From Mangrovimicrobium sp033283385 (GTDB taxonomy: Bacteria; Pseudomonadota; Gammaproteobacteria; Pseudomonadales; Halieaceae), in contig JAWMQQ010000001.1 in assembly GCA_033283385.1 (NCBI GenBank), forward strand, positions 868,001 to 932,000: a stretch of 64,000 bases of DNA, given 5' to 3'. The number at the start of each line of letters is the position of its first letter. Position 1 is the first letter of the stretch. The notes under the pieces were generated by a model. That model was not told the DNA's origin. It was given only the letters and a program-made list of their open reading frames with translations, and made no database searches. Below, piece after piece: positions 51,954-61,150 of this stretch. A program made the translations under genes and the position numbers.

Positions 51954-52757
51954 ATGACAACAGCTTTACCTTCCTATAGCCGCGTCGCGCTGCAGCGCGA
52001 CGGCCGGCGCCTGACCATTACCCTGAACCAGCCGGACTCGATGAATGCCGTCGACGCGCTGATGCACGAGGAACTCGCGGAAGTCTTCCACTTCGCCGCC
52101 ACCGACGAGGGCTCGGACGTGATCGTGTTGACCGGTGCCGGCCGGGCGTTTTCCGCCGGCGGCAACCTGGAGCATGTATCCAACAACGCGGCCAACCCGC
52201 ACCTGTTCGACAAGGATGTGCGCCAGGCCAAGCGCATCCTGTTCTCCATCCTCGACATGGAAAAACCGCTGATCTGCCGCCTGAACGGTCACGCCGTGGG
52301 CCTTGGCGCCACCCTGGCGCTGTTCTGCGACATCATCTACGCGGCCGAGGGCGCGAAGATCGGCGACCCGCACGTGGCCCTGGGCCTGGTGGCCGGCGAT
52401 GGCGGCGCCATCATCTGGCCGCAGCGCATCGGCCTGTGCCGGGCCAAGGAATTCCTGCTCACCGGCGACCTGGTCACCGCGAAGCGCGCAGAGGAGATCG
52501 GCCTGATCAACCACTGCCTGCCCGCCGAGGAACTCGACGCCGCCGTGGATGCCCTGTGCGAGAAACTCCTGGCCGGCGCCCAGAACGCGATCCGCTGGAC
52601 CAAGGTCCTTACCAACATGGAACTCAAGCGCATCGCCACCACCGTCCTCGAAGCCGGCATCGCCTACGAGGCCGTGTCGGTGCGAACCGCCGATCACCGC
52701 GAGGGGGTCAAGGCCTTGCAGGAAAAGCGCAAACCCGTCTTCGGCCAGGACAACTGA
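51954..52757 (+). CDS. Atypical crotonase-fold protein
   Basis: A 267-residue crotonase-superfamily protein. The fold and the oxyanion segments (FSAGGNLE; AVGLGATL) are present, but both hydratase glutamates are replaced: Thr120 where GGGCE has Glu, and His140 in GDPHVALG. An Asp149 in AGDGG could take over. This argues against an ordinary enoyl-CoA hydratase. Crotonase relatives with other residues catalyse C-C hydrolysis (BadI, 6-oxocamphor hydrolase) or isomerisation. It lies seven bases after the KstD-like gene, so ring cleavage is an attractive but unproven role. Confidence 0.86.
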   Translation: MTTALPSYSRVALQRDGRRLTITLNQPDSMNAVDALMHEELAEVFHFAATDEGSDVIVLTGAGRAFSAGGNLEHVSNNAANPHLFDKDVRQAKRILFSILDMEKPLICRLNGHAVGLGATLALFCDIIYAAEGAKIGDPHVALGLVAGDGGAIIWPQRIGLCRAKEFLLTGDLVTAKRAEEIGLINHCLPAEELDAAVDALCEKLLAGAQNAIRWTKVLTNMELKRIATTVLEAGIAYEAVSVRTADHREGVKALQEKRKPVFGQDN

Positions 52758-52828
52758 AAACGGGGCGGGGTGCTTATGTCCCCTCGGCCCCAATACCCGA
52801 ACAATAATATCGAGGGTAGGAGCAACCG

Positions 52829-53164
52829 ATGCAGCGCTATAAATTCGTCGTCCTCTCGCACCCCACCGCCGGGCGCGAGGACGAGTACAACGATTGGTAC
52901 CAGAACGTCCACCTCCCCGAGCTGACATCCATCCCGGGTATCCAGGCGGCGCAGCGCTTTCGCATGGAGGTCGCGCTGGTGGAGGGCGACGCCTGGCCCT
53001 ACATGTCCATCTACGAGCTCGAGACCGACGACGTGAACGCGGTGCTGGCGCAGCTCACCGGTATGGCGGAGAACCAGATGCTCACCATGACCGACGCCAT
53101 CGACCTGAGCAACGTCTACGCGGTGGTTTACGGGGAATTTGGCGAGCGGGTGGTGACGGGCTGA
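52829..53164 (+). CDS. EthD/dimeric alpha-beta barrel protein
   Basis: A 111-residue protein with the ferredoxin-like dimeric alpha-beta barrel pattern, notably YNDWYQNVHLPEL near residue 20 and an IPG motif after it, as in EthD-like proteins. Such proteins act as small oxygenase accessories or cyclases. The ATG has AGGAG seven bases upstream. It is the last gene of the ferredoxin-KstD-crotonase run. Role unknown. Confidence 0.8.
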   Translation: MQRYKFVVLSHPTAGREDEYNDWYQNVHLPELTSIPGIQAAQRFRMEVALVEGDAWPYMSIYELETDDVNAVLAQLTGMAENQMLTMTDAIDLSNVYAVVYGEFGERVVTG

Positions 53165-53184
53165 TCTGCCGTCGTCCCGGCATG

Positions 53185-53390
53185 CACGGCGGCGGCCCCC
53201 AGATGCGTTCCAGCTGTCGCGGGCCGGCGTAGATATCCCAGATGCGCTGTACCGGCGCGGCGAATTCGGCGACGAAGGTCAGCGCGAGCGATTCCCGGCC
53301 GCGCCTCCTCTTGCTAAGGAGTCCTGCCCGCTCCAGCACGGAGACGTGCTTTTGTACCGCGGCAAAACTCATGTCATAGCGGGTCACCTG
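53185..53390 (-). pseudogene. Remnant joining an ArsR HTH to an AHSA1/SRPBCC domain
   Basis: The frame reads through the second half of an ArsR-family helix-turn-helix (DMSFAAVQKHVSVLERAGLLSKRRRG) directly into the start of an AHSA1-type SRPBCC domain (VAEFAAPVQRIWDIYAGPRQLERIWGPP), then degenerates. Normally these are two adjacent genes. A deletion has removed the end of one and the start of the other. Both outer halves are missing, so no working protein is expected. Confidence 0.65.
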
Positions 53391-53448
53391 CGCGCTGCGA
53401 TGCCCCAGTTGTACGGATTGTGTGTGGAGAGGCGGGAAAGACCTGAAA

Positions 53449-54360
53449 TTACCGGGCCGGGTCCCGCAACAGCGCTTCCGTATACTGCTTGATCTGCTGC
53501 CGCAGCCAGCGATGCGCGGGATCCTGGTGGTTGCGTTTGTGCCAGGCCATGTACATGGTCAGGCGGGTTCTGCGGCCCGGCAACGGGCAGGTCGACAGCC
53601 CCTGCAGGTTCACCTTTTCCAGCATGCTGAGCTGCAGGGAGATCATCTTGCTGCCGCGGATGAATGCGCCCAGTGCGGAGAAGTTGGGCACTGTTACGCG
53701 GGGTTTGACCTGATCCATGCCCGGCGGGTGCAGGGCGGTCATTGCGGACTCGTCGTCCTCGAAGCGCACGTCGATGTACTCGGCCTCGTTGAACTCCTGC
53801 CGGGAGCGGGGCGGGGGCCGCACCTCGCCGTCGTAGAAGCACATGACGTGGTCGTCGAACAGCCGCGTCTGGTAGATATCCGCACCCTCCGGCGGCATGG
53901 GGGTCACGATCAACTGGCAGCGGGCCAGCCGGAGCAGGTCGGTGGCGGGAATGCCGGACGGCACGAAGCGGAAGTGGATGTCGACGCCTTGCGCCAGCAT
54001 GCCGCGCAGCAGTCCCGGGAAAATGAGGTCCCGCTGGAAGTCGTTCGCCGCGACGGTGAACTCCAGCGTCCCGACCACGGGGTCGAAGGGGCGCTGGTCC
54101 GTCAGGGACTTCATGCTGTCGAGAATCTGTTGCACCGGCTCGCGCAGGAGTTTTGCCCGTTGGGTAGGCTCGATGCCACGGCCGGCGCGGACGAACAGTG
54201 GGTCTCCCAGGATCAGGCGCAATTTCTCCAGCGTGTGGCTCACCGCGGACTGGGTGACACCCAGCCGCACCGCCGCGCTGGAGATGGATTCCTCCTCGAG
54301 GATGGCAAGCAGCGTTCGCAGGCTCTTCCCGTCGAGGGACGTAAAATCGAATTTATTCAT
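53449..54360 (-). CDS. LysR-family transcriptional regulator
   Basis: A 303-residue LysR-type regulator with the N-terminal winged HTH (SISSAAVRLGVTQSAVSHTLEKLR) and an effector domain of the NodD/PcaQ-like type. The LGVTQSAVSHTL block is diagnostic. The gene points away from the small DUF2218 gene at 54468, with an AT-rich 107-bp gap between them that probably holds the binding site. Inducer unknown. Confidence 0.9.
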   Translation of the reverse strand: MNKFDFTSLDGKSLRTLLAILEEESISSAAVRLGVTQSAVSHTLEKLRLILGDPLFVRAGRGIEPTQRAKLLREPVQQILDSMKSLTDQRPFDPVVGTLEFTVAANDFQRDLIFPGLLRGMLAQGVDIHFRFVPSGIPATDLLRLARCQLIVTPMPPEGADIYQTRLFDDHVMCFYDGEVRPPPRSRQEFNEAEYIDVRFEDDESAMTALHPPGMDQVKPRVTVPNFSALGAFIRGSKMISLQLSMLEKVNLQGLSTCPLPGRRTRLTMYMAWHKRNHQDPAHRWLRQQIKQYTEALLRDPAR

Positions 54361-54467
54361 AATGCATATGATAAAACATCAGTATATTTCATGTAATGGC
54401 CCGCTGATACTGTGCCCCGTCCAGGCAATTCCGCCGGACCAGGTGACCAGGAATCGGAGAAATGAGC

Positions 54468-54752
54468 ATGCAAACCCGGGCTTCGGTAATGACGGGCAAC
54501 GGCGTGATCCTGCTGCGCAAGCTGTGCCGACATTTTGCCCACAAGGTGCCGACGACGATTGCGGACACGCAGGGCATCATCGACTTCCCCTTCGGTCGCT
54601 GCCTGCTGGCTGCAAACGAAGGCCGCCTGGACCTGTCGATCAGCCTTGGCGCTGCGCTCGACGCGGAAAAAGCCGAGCAAGTAGTAGGCGACCACCTGCA
54701 GCGCATGAGCCGCGATGAAGACCTCGCGATCCAGTGGGTGCGCGCCGGGTAG
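54468..54752 (+). CDS. DUF2218 domain protein
   Basis: A 94-residue protein resembling DUF2218: TRASVMTGNGVILLRKLCRHFAHK at the N-terminus, IIDFPFGRCLLAA in the middle. This small family is found beside siderophore or metal-related genes and its function is not known. The ATG at 54468 is preferred over 54462 because GGAGA lies seven bases before it. Likely controlled by the adjacent LysR. Confidence 0.75.
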   Translation: MQTRASVMTGNGVILLRKLCRHFAHKVPTTIADTQGIIDFPFGRCLLAANEGRLDLSISLGAALDAEKAEQVVGDHLQRMSRDEDLAIQWVRAG

Positions 54753-54820
54753 TGACGCCCACGCAGCGCATAGCCAGCTCTGCTGTTTTATTGAACCCTT
54801 TGAGTGTGATTCCCCAAGCC

Positions 54821-55336
54821 ATGACCAGTCTCAAGACCGCGAACACCTTCAGAAAATACCACCGCCTGCTCGGGTTTTTCCTCGCGGGGGTGATGACCAT
54901 CTACGCCTGCAGCGGTGTGCTGCTGATTTTTCGCAGCACCGATTTCCTGAAATACGAACGGGTAGAAGAGCGCCAGCTGCCCGCGGCGCTGACCGCGCAG
55001 GAGCTGGGAGACAAGCTGAAAATCAAGGACCTGAAGGTGAGTTCGGAGAGCGCCGATGCCCTGTTTTTCAAGCAGGGGCAATACGACAAGCAAACCGGCA
55101 TGGCCACGCTGACGGCGAAAAAGTATCCACTGGTCCTGCAAAAACTGGTCAACCTGCACAAGGCCTCGACCAACAGCCCGCTGTTTTTCATGAACGTCTT
55201 CTTCGGCTGCGGACTGCTGTTCTTCGCCATCTCGCCGTTTTTCATGTTCATGCCCAAGCTGCCCGCGTTCAGGACCGGACTCAAGTTCGCCGCCGCGGGC
55301 GCGGCCGTCGCGCTGACCATCGTACTCGCAGGCTGA
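54821..55336 (+). CDS. PepSY-type small membrane protein
   Basis: A 171-residue protein with an N-terminal YHRLLGFFLAGVMTIYACSGVLLIF membrane segment typical of PepSY-associated transmembrane proteins, a periplasmic middle and two more membrane segments near residues 115 and 150. Such proteins often accompany iron uptake or reduction. It follows the DUF2218 gene by 68 bases on the same strand. No catalytic motif is seen. Confidence 0.75.
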   Translation: MTSLKTANTFRKYHRLLGFFLAGVMTIYACSGVLLIFRSTDFLKYERVEERQLPAALTAQELGDKLKIKDLKVSSESADALFFKQGQYDKQTGMATLTAKKYPLVLQKLVNLHKASTNSPLFFMNVFFGCGLLFFAISPFFMFMPKLPAFRTGLKFAAAGAAVALTIVLAG

Positions 55337-55507
55337 GCTTGAATAGGGGACACAGGGATTAAATTTCGATCAGTCGCCCTGATCTGGTAGCGACTCCTTT
55401 CTTTCGGGCGTTCCCTTTTTAGAAATGATTGCCTGGTGGCGCGGGGGGCCTTAAGCTTCGCGGCTCTGGGCGCCAGTGGCGCTGCATCTTCTGGAGTTTT
55501 TTGAGCA

Positions 55508-55819
55508 ATGTCACAGTACGAAAACGTCACCGTCACCCGGGAAGCCAACGTCTACTTCGACGGCAAGGTGACCAGCCGCGCCCTGCACTTCGCCGATGGG
55601 TCGACAAAGACGCTGGGCATCATGCTGCCCGGCGAATATGAATTCGGCACCGAGGCGAAGGAACTGATGGAGATTCTCTCCGGCGACCTGGAAATACAGT
55701 TGCCCGGCGAGGGCTGGAAGAAAGTCGCTGGCGGCCAGTCCTTCGAGGTACCGGCGAATTCCAGCTTCAAGCTGGTCGTCAGCAGTGTGACGGATTATTG
55801 CTGCAGCTACCTGCCCTGA
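55508..55819 (+). CDS. ppnP: Pyrimidine/purine nucleoside phosphorylase
   Basis: A 103-residue cupin of the PpnP (YaiE, DUF1255) family, which phosphorolyses several nucleosides. NVYFDGKVTSRALHF, LGIMLPGEYEFGTEAKELMEILSG and the C-terminal FEVPANSSFKL / YCCSYLP follow E. coli PpnP closely. It appears monocistronic, after a 171-bp gap, and has no link to the catabolic genes. Salvage of nucleosides is the expected role. Confidence 0.92.
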   Translation: MSQYENVTVTREANVYFDGKVTSRALHFADGSTKTLGIMLPGEYEFGTEAKELMEILSGDLEIQLPGEGWKKVAGGQSFEVPANSSFKLVVSSVTDYCCSYLP

Positions 55820-55901
55820 TCCGGGCAGTCGCGGCGCCTGTGCACGAAAGGCAGGAGGGGGTGGTCCGACCCCGGAGTCCCGGGGCCGGCGCCAGGCCGG
55901 T

Positions 55902-56879
55902 TTAAGCGGTAAACCCGGGCAGGCGTTGCTTGATGATGTCCGACGCCTCGGTGACGATGCGCTGGATCAGCTCTTCACAGCTGGGGATGTCGTGGATCAG
56001 GCCCTGGATCTGGCCGGCCCAGACCAGGCCCGCGTCGACGTTACCGGTTTCCAGCGCCACGCGGCCGTCGGCGCCTTTCACCAGGTGGGCGACGTCCTTG
56101 AACTCGGCTTCCGGGTTCTTGAGGATTTCCACCACTTCGCTGGAGCGGCTGGTCTTGGCGACGCGGCCGGTGTTGCGCAGCGAGCGGAAGATCAGGTTGG
56201 TGTCGCGCTCGTCGTTTTCCACCAGCAGTTGCTTGATGTTGTCGTGGATCGGCGCTTCTTTCGTCGCGCAGAAGCGGGTGCCCATGTTGATGCCGTCTGC
56301 GCCCAGCGCCAGCGCGGCAACCAGGCCGCGGCCGTCGCCGAAGCCGCCGGAGGCGATCATCGGGATCTTCACCTTGTCCGCGGCGGCGGGAATCAGGATC
56401 AGGCCGGGGATGTCGTCTTCACCGGGGTGACCGGCGCACTCGAAGCCGTCGATGGAGATGGCGTCCACCCCCATGCGCTCGGCAGACAGCGCGTGGCGCA
56501 CCGCGGTGCATTTGTGGACCACGATTATGCCGTTGTTCTTGAAGTCCTCGACGTGCTCGCCGGGGTTGTGGCCCGCGGTCTCGACGATCTTCACGCCCAT
56601 CTCGATGATGGCCTTGCGGTACTCCGCGTAGGGGGGCGGATTCACCGAAGGCAGGATGGTCAGGTTTACGCCGAAGGGCTTGTCGGTCAACGCGCGGCAG
56701 CGCTCGATTTCCTTGCGCAGGTCGTCCGGGGTCGGCTGGGTCAGTGCGGTCAGGATGCCCAGGCCGCCGGCGTTGGAGACCGCGGCGGCCAGTTCCGCGC
56801 GGCCCACCCACATCATGCCGCCCTGCACGATGGGGTACTCGATTCCCAGAAGTTCGCTAAAACGTGTTTTCAAGCTCAT
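55902..56879 (-). CDS. Nitronate monooxygenase/2-nitropropane dioxygenase-like protein
   Basis: A 325-residue FMN TIM-barrel protein. GGMMWVGRAELAAAVSNAGGLG at the N-terminus, ECAGHPGEDD near residue 147 and ASGGFGDGRGLVAALALGADG near 195 are the family blocks. Members oxidise propionate 3-nitronate, but many in lipid or steroid clusters act as enoyl reductases or have unknown function. It is on the same strand as the large oxidoreductase upstream at 57011. Annotation of the substrate is unsafe. Confidence 0.88.
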   Translation of the reverse strand: MSLKTRFSELLGIEYPIVQGGMMWVGRAELAAAVSNAGGLGILTALTQPTPDDLRKEIERCRALTDKPFGVNLTILPSVNPPPYAEYRKAIIEMGVKIVETAGHNPGEHVEDFKNNGIIVVHKCTAVRHALSAERMGVDAISIDGFECAGHPGEDDIPGLILIPAAADKVKIPMIASGGFGDGRGLVAALALGADGINMGTRFCATKEAPIHDNIKQLLVENDERDTNLIFRSLRNTGRVAKTSRSSEVVEILKNPEAEFKDVAHLVKGADGRVALETGNVDAGLVWAGQIQGLIHDIPSCEELIQRIVTEASDIIKQRLPGFTA

Positions 56880-57010
56880 GTCGGTACTGTTCTCCGGTGA
56901 TGTCAGTGTGGCAGTCAGGTGGGGCCAAACCCCCGGCGTTGCGCGCTCTGCTGGCGCGCTTTGTCGTATGCCGCTGACGGCCTGATAAAAAAAGGCTGCT
57001 AAATTTACCC

Positions 57011-60000
57011 TTATACCTGCCGAACTTCCAATAACTCTGGTTCCGCCTCGGCAGCGGCGGGGGACTCGAAGGCCGCCAGCAGCGCCGGCAGGTTCTCGCG
57101 GTAGCGCTCCACCGCGGCGTCTTTCACCGGGCCGTAGCCGGCTATTTCAAAGGCGGCGGCCGCCAGCGCGATACCGGCGTCCAGCCGATCCGCGTCCAGC
57201 TTGTCCACCAGTCCCTCGATCAGTTCGCGGTACTCGCCGATCAGTTTGCGCTCCATGCGCCGCTCCGGCAGGTAGCCGATGGGGTCGAAGGCGGTGCCGC
57301 GCAGGAACTTGAACTTCGCCAGCAGGCGGAAGGCCGTGAGCATCCAGGGGCCCAGCGTGCGCTTCTTCGGCCGGCCGGTGGCAGGGTCCTTGCCCGGCAG
57401 CAGCAGGTCCGAGGCCAGGTTGAACTCGATCTTGTAGTCGCCGCTGAACTGGTCCTTCAGGCGCTGCATGAATTTCGGCTCGGTGAACAGCCGGGCGACC
57501 TCGTACTCGTCCTTGTAGCTCATCAGGCGGGCGAGGCTCAGCGCCACCTGGCGCACGAACTCGTCGCCGCCCTCCAGCCCCTTCGCCGCGACCTTCTGGC
57601 GCACACCCTCGACGAAATCGCTGTAGCGCCTGGCGTAGGTTGCGTCCTGGTAACTGGTGAGCAGGCGCACGCGGCTGGCGAGTACGTCGTCCACCGTATC
57701 CAGCGATACAGTCTCCGGGCGCTCCTCCAGTTCGGCGGCGAGCGCGGCCGGGTCGTGGGCAGCCAGGCGGCCCAGGTCGAAGGTGCGCAGGTTGCCCTTG
57801 ACGAAGGTGCCGTTCAGGCGGATCGCTTTCTTGATCGACGCGATGGACAGCGGCAGCAAGCCCTTCTGCGCCGCGTAACCGAGCATCAGCATATTGGTTC
57901 CGATGCTGTCGCCGGTGAGGTCGGTGGCCAGTTTGCTCGCGTGCAGGTCGAAGGACGGCCCGCCGTCCAGCGCCTCGATGATGGCCGCGCGCAGGCGCGC
58001 CTCGCCGAGGTCCAGGTACTTGTTGCTCTGGAAGTCGCCGGTGGGGGCCACATCGGTATTCAGGATGGCAGCGGTCTTGCCGGGATTTACGGTCTTGAGC
58101 ACCGGGTTGCTGGAGCCGACGATCATGTCGCAGGCCAGCATCAGGTCGCTCATGCCCTCGGAGAGACGAGAGCTGTAAATGGTCTCCGGGGTCGGCCCGA
58201 TGCGGATGTGGCTGGTGACCGCGCCGCCTTTTTGCGCCATGCCGGTCATGTCCAGGATGGTCGCACCCTTGCCGTCCAGGTGCGCTGCCATGCCCAGCAG
58301 GGCGCCGATGGTCAGTACGCCGGTGCCGCCGATGCCGCCGACCAGCACGTTGTAACCGCGCTCGTCCAGCGGGGCCAGTGCGGGCTCGGGCAGTTCCGCG
58401 ACCAGTTTGTCGAGGCCTTCGCTGTCGCCGGAAGTATGCACCGCGATCTTCGCCCCGGTCACGGTGACGAAGGACGGGCAGAAGCCCTTCACGCAGCTGT
58501 AGTCCTTGTTACAGGTGGACTGGTCGATCTTGCGCTTGCGCCCGAACTCGGTTTCCAGCGGGGTGATGGAAATGCAGTTCGACTGTACCGAGCAGTCACC
58601 GCAGCCCTCGCAGACTTCCGGGTTGATGAACAGCCGCTTGTCCGGGTCGTCCATCAGGCCGCGCTTGCGGCGCCGGCGTTTCTCGGTGGCGCAGGTCTGC
58701 TCGTAGACGATGCCGGTCACGCCGGGAATCTCGCGCAGCTCTTTCTGCAACCGGTCCAGTTCGTCGCGGTGGTAGACGGCAGAGTTGTGGGGCAGCGACA
58801 GGCCGCGGAACTTGCCCGGGTCGTCGGAGACCAGGTACACCGGCCGCACGCCCTCGGAGAGCAACTGGTTGACCATGTCGATGGGGGTAATCTGCTGTTC
58901 CACCGGCTGGCCGCCGGTCATCGCCACGGCGTCGTTGTACAGCACCTTGTAGGTGATGTTGGCTTTTGCCGCCACGGACGCGCGGATCGCCAGCACGCCG
59001 GAGTGGGAGTAGGTGCCGTCGCCCATGTTCTGGAACATGTGCGGAGTGTCCACGTACTTGCTCACCGAGGTCCAGGGCGAACCCTCGTGGCCCATGGGCA
59101 TGAACTGCATGGTGTCGCGGTCCATCACCACCGCGGCGAGGCCGTGGCAGCCGATGCCGCCCATGGCGCGCGAGCCCTCGGGCAGCCGGGTGCTGGTGTT
59201 GTGCGGGCAGCCGGAACAGAAGTAGGCGGGGCGCATCACGCCGCTGCCGAAACCGCCGGAGCGGTCCTCCATCTGCCCGTAGCCGGCGGAGCGCGCGTCG
59301 ACGGTGGCGTCGCTGATACCGAGCTGGTCCAGCAGGCGCTTGATGGCGTGGCGGATCTTGCCGACGGTCAGCTCGCCCACGGAGGGCAGCAGCGCGCCGC
59401 CCTGCAAATCCTGCTTGCCTGCCAGCGCCGGACGCGAGGCCGCGTCCAGGCTGTACAGGTGGCGCGCCACCTGGTCTTCCATCACCGGGCGTTTTTCCTC
59501 CACCACCAGCAGGGCGCGGTGGCGGTTGGCGAAGGTGTTCAGGCCCTGCGGGTCCATCGGCCAGACCAGGCCGGGCTTGTACAGGCGGATGCCCAGGCGC
59601 TTGCAGGCGGCCTCGTCCAGGCCCAGGTCGTCCAGCGCCTGGCGCACGTCGAGGTAGGCCTTGCCGGCGCTGACGATGCCCAGCTCGCGCCGGTCGCCGT
59701 CGATGGCGACGCGGTCGATGCCGTTGGCGCGGGCGAAGGCGGTAGCCGCGGGCAGGCGGTAATTCACCAGCCACTCTTCCTCTACCAGCGGCGGCAGGTT
59801 CTCGCGGCAGTTCAGGCCCTCCGGCGGGATGGTCGCGTCGGTGGGCGCAACCAGCGTGCGGTAGGGGTCGGGCAGGGTGACGCAGGCGGAGAGGTCCAGC
59901 GTGTCGGTAATTGTCTTCAGGCCGACATAGCAGCCGGAGAAGCGCGACATCGCCCAGCCGAACATGCCGAACTCGATGATTTCGGCGATATTGGACGGGT

Positions 60001-60514
60001 AGAGGATCGGCACCATGGCCGCCATCAGGGTGTGTTCCGACTGGTGGGCGCTGTCCGAGGACTTGCCGCCGTGGTCGTCGCCGGCCACCACCAGGAAGCC
60101 GCCGTTGGCGGAGGCGCCCTCGAAATTGCCCAGCTTGATCGATTCGCAGGCGCGATCCACGCCGATACCCTTGCCGTACCACAGGCCGAATACACCGTCG
60201 AACTCGGAGTTGCCGAACCACTTCAGTTCCTGGGTGCCGCGGATGGAGCTGACTGCCAGTTCCTCGTTGAGCCCCGGGCGGAAGGTGATGTCGTGCTCGT
60301 CCAGCAGCTTCTGCGCGCCCCACAGGGCGGAGTCGTACACGCCCAGCGGCGAGCCGCGGTAACCGGAGATGAAACCGGCGGTTTTCAGGCCGGCGGCGCG
60401 GTCGCGGCGGGCCTGGTCCAGCGGCAGGCGTACCAGCGCCTGGTTGGAGGACATGAACACCTGGCCACCGGCCTGGATGTACTTGTCGTCGAGGGTAACG
60501 TCAGGTTTGCTCAT
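57011..60514 (-). CDS. Indolepyruvate ferredoxin oxidoreductase, fused alpha/beta (2-ketoacid:ferredoxin oxidoreductase)
   Basis: A 1167-residue multidomain enzyme. From the N-terminus it has a pyruvate-ferredoxin-oxidoreductase-type domain (GYRGSPLGVYD), a thiamine-diphosphate domain (CSGCPHNTS, GGIGCHG, QNMGDGTYSHSG) and a ferredoxin-like Cys block (CEGCGDCSVQSNC, around residue 630). The gamma domain follows (GGIGGTGVLTIGALLG). It oxidises arylpyruvates or branched 2-ketoacids to acyl-CoA and passes electrons to ferredoxin. The length and domain order match the single-chain aerobic proteobacterial form. It probably is independent of the terpenoid genes. Confidence 0.93.
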   Translation of the reverse strand: MSKPDVTLDDKYIQAGGQVFMSSNQALVRLPLDQARRDRAAGLKTAGFISGYRGSPLGVYDSALWGAQKLLDEHDITFRPGLNEELAVSSIRGTQELKWFGNSEFDGVFGLWYGKGIGVDRACESIKLGNFEGASANGGFLVVAGDDHGGKSSDSAHQSEHTLMAAMVPILYPSNIAEIIEFGMFGWAMSRFSGCYVGLKTITDTLDLSACVTLPDPYRTLVAPTDATIPPEGLNCRENLPPLVEEEWLVNYRLPAATAFARANGIDRVAIDGDRRELGIVSAGKAYLDVRQALDDLGLDEAACKRLGIRLYKPGLVWPMDPQGLNTFANRHRALLVVEEKRPVMEDQVARHLYSLDAASRPALAGKQDLQGGALLPSVGELTVGKIRHAIKRLLDQLGISDATVDARSAGYGQMEDRSGGFGSGVMRPAYFCSGCPHNTSTRLPEGSRAMGGIGCHGLAAVVMDRDTMQFMPMGHEGSPWTSVSKYVDTPHMFQNMGDGTYSHSGVLAIRASVAAKANITYKVLYNDAVAMTGGQPVEQQITPIDMVNQLLSEGVRPVYLVSDDPGKFRGLSLPHNSAVYHRDELDRLQKELREIPGVTGIVYEQTCATEKRRRRKRGLMDDPDKRLFINPEVCEGCGDCSVQSNCISITPLETEFGRKRKIDQSTCNKDYSCVKGFCPSFVTVTGAKIAVHTSGDSEGLDKLVAELPEPALAPLDERGYNVLVGGIGGTGVLTIGALLGMAAHLDGKGATILDMTGMAQKGGAVTSHIRIGPTPETIYSSRLSEGMSDLMLACDMIVGSSNPVLKTVNPGKTAAILNTDVAPTGDFQSNKYLDLGEARLRAAIIEALDGGPSFDLHASKLATDLTGDSIGTNMLMLGYAAQKGLLPLSIASIKKAIRLNGTFVKGNLRTFDLGRLAAHDPAALAAELEERPETVSLDTVDDVLASRVRLLTSYQDATYARRYSDFVEGVRQKVAAKGLEGGDEFVRQVALSLARLMSYKDEYEVARLFTEPKFMQRLKDQFSGDYKIEFNLASDLLLPGKDPATGRPKKRTLGPWMLTAFRLLAKFKFLRGTAFDPIGYLPERRMERKLIGEYRELIEGLVDKLDADRLDAGIALAAAAFEIAGYGPVKDAAVERYRENLPALLAAFESPAAAEAEPELLEVRQV

Positions 60515-60676
60515 CAGTGAATCACAAGTGTCGGTAAGGTTGCGGGTGCGCGCCGCCCCTGTCGTGGGCAGGCTACCTGCGAATGAATGGCCGCCGTTGG
60601 CCCATTGTGCGCCGCGACCGGAAATCGCGGGCTACGGGTCCGGCGGGGGTGCGACGCCCCCGCTGGACCGGTTCGA

Positions 60677-61150
60677 TCAGGCGGTGACCGCGCTCAGGTT
60701 CTCCAGCGGGAAATCGCAGTTGATCGTTTCCTGCAGTTCGATGACGTTGCCTTCCGGGTCGCGGCCGTAAATGGATTTTACGTGCCCCACGTTGATCGGT
60801 GCCGGCTGGCCGAAGGTCATGCCCAGGCCTTTCAGGCGCTCGAATTCGCTCTCGATGTCGATGACATCCACGCAGAAGTGGGTGTAACCCTTGTCCTGCG
60901 GGTTCAGGGGGTCCACCACGGCGGGGGTCGGTGCGCTATACTGGAACATCTCCATGTAGCAGGTGCCGGCGCGCAGCATGCAGCCGCGGGCGGCGGAGCC
61001 GGGTACGTCGACGATCTTGTCGATAAAGTCATCGTTTTCCCAGCTGAAACCCTCTCCCACCAGTTCGAAGCCAAAGGCATCCTTGTAGAACTGGATCATC
61101 TTGTCCATGTCGTGCACATGAACGCCAAAGTGGTGAACGCCTCTTATCAT
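60677..61150 (-). CDS. VOC-superfamily (glyoxalase/extradiol dioxygenase-like) protein
   Basis: A 157-residue VOC-fold protein with the two beta-alpha-beta-beta-beta modules. Candidate metal ligands are the N-terminal His of GVHHFGVHV, His in YTHFCVD and Glu in GNVIELQE. A methylmalonyl-CoA epimerase, glyoxalase or ring-cleavage role is possible; none is fixed by the sequence. GAGG lies eight bases before the ATG. It faces the Rieske oxygenase across a shared 205-bp gap, so a role in the same aromatic or lipid pathway is plausible. Confidence 0.86.
   Translation of the reverse strand: MIRGVHHFGVHVHDMDKMIQFYKDAFGFELVGEGFSWENDDFIDKIVDVPGSAARGCMLRAGTCYMEMFQYSAPTPAVVDPLNPQDKGYTHFCVDVIDIESEFERLKGLGMTFGQPAPINVGHVKSIYGRDPEGNVIELQETINCDFPLENLSAVTA

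Noticed and set aside
55337..55507. Possible remnant of a transposable element upstream of ppnP (GAATAGGGGACACAGGG)
   Set aside because: The short match is only suggestive; I see no second end, repeat or coding remnant.
57755..60520. 921-codon plus-strand frame opposite the 2-ketoacid:ferredoxin oxidoreductase
   Set aside because: The minus strand carries well-conserved thiamine-diphosphate and Fe-S motifs; the plus frame is compositional.
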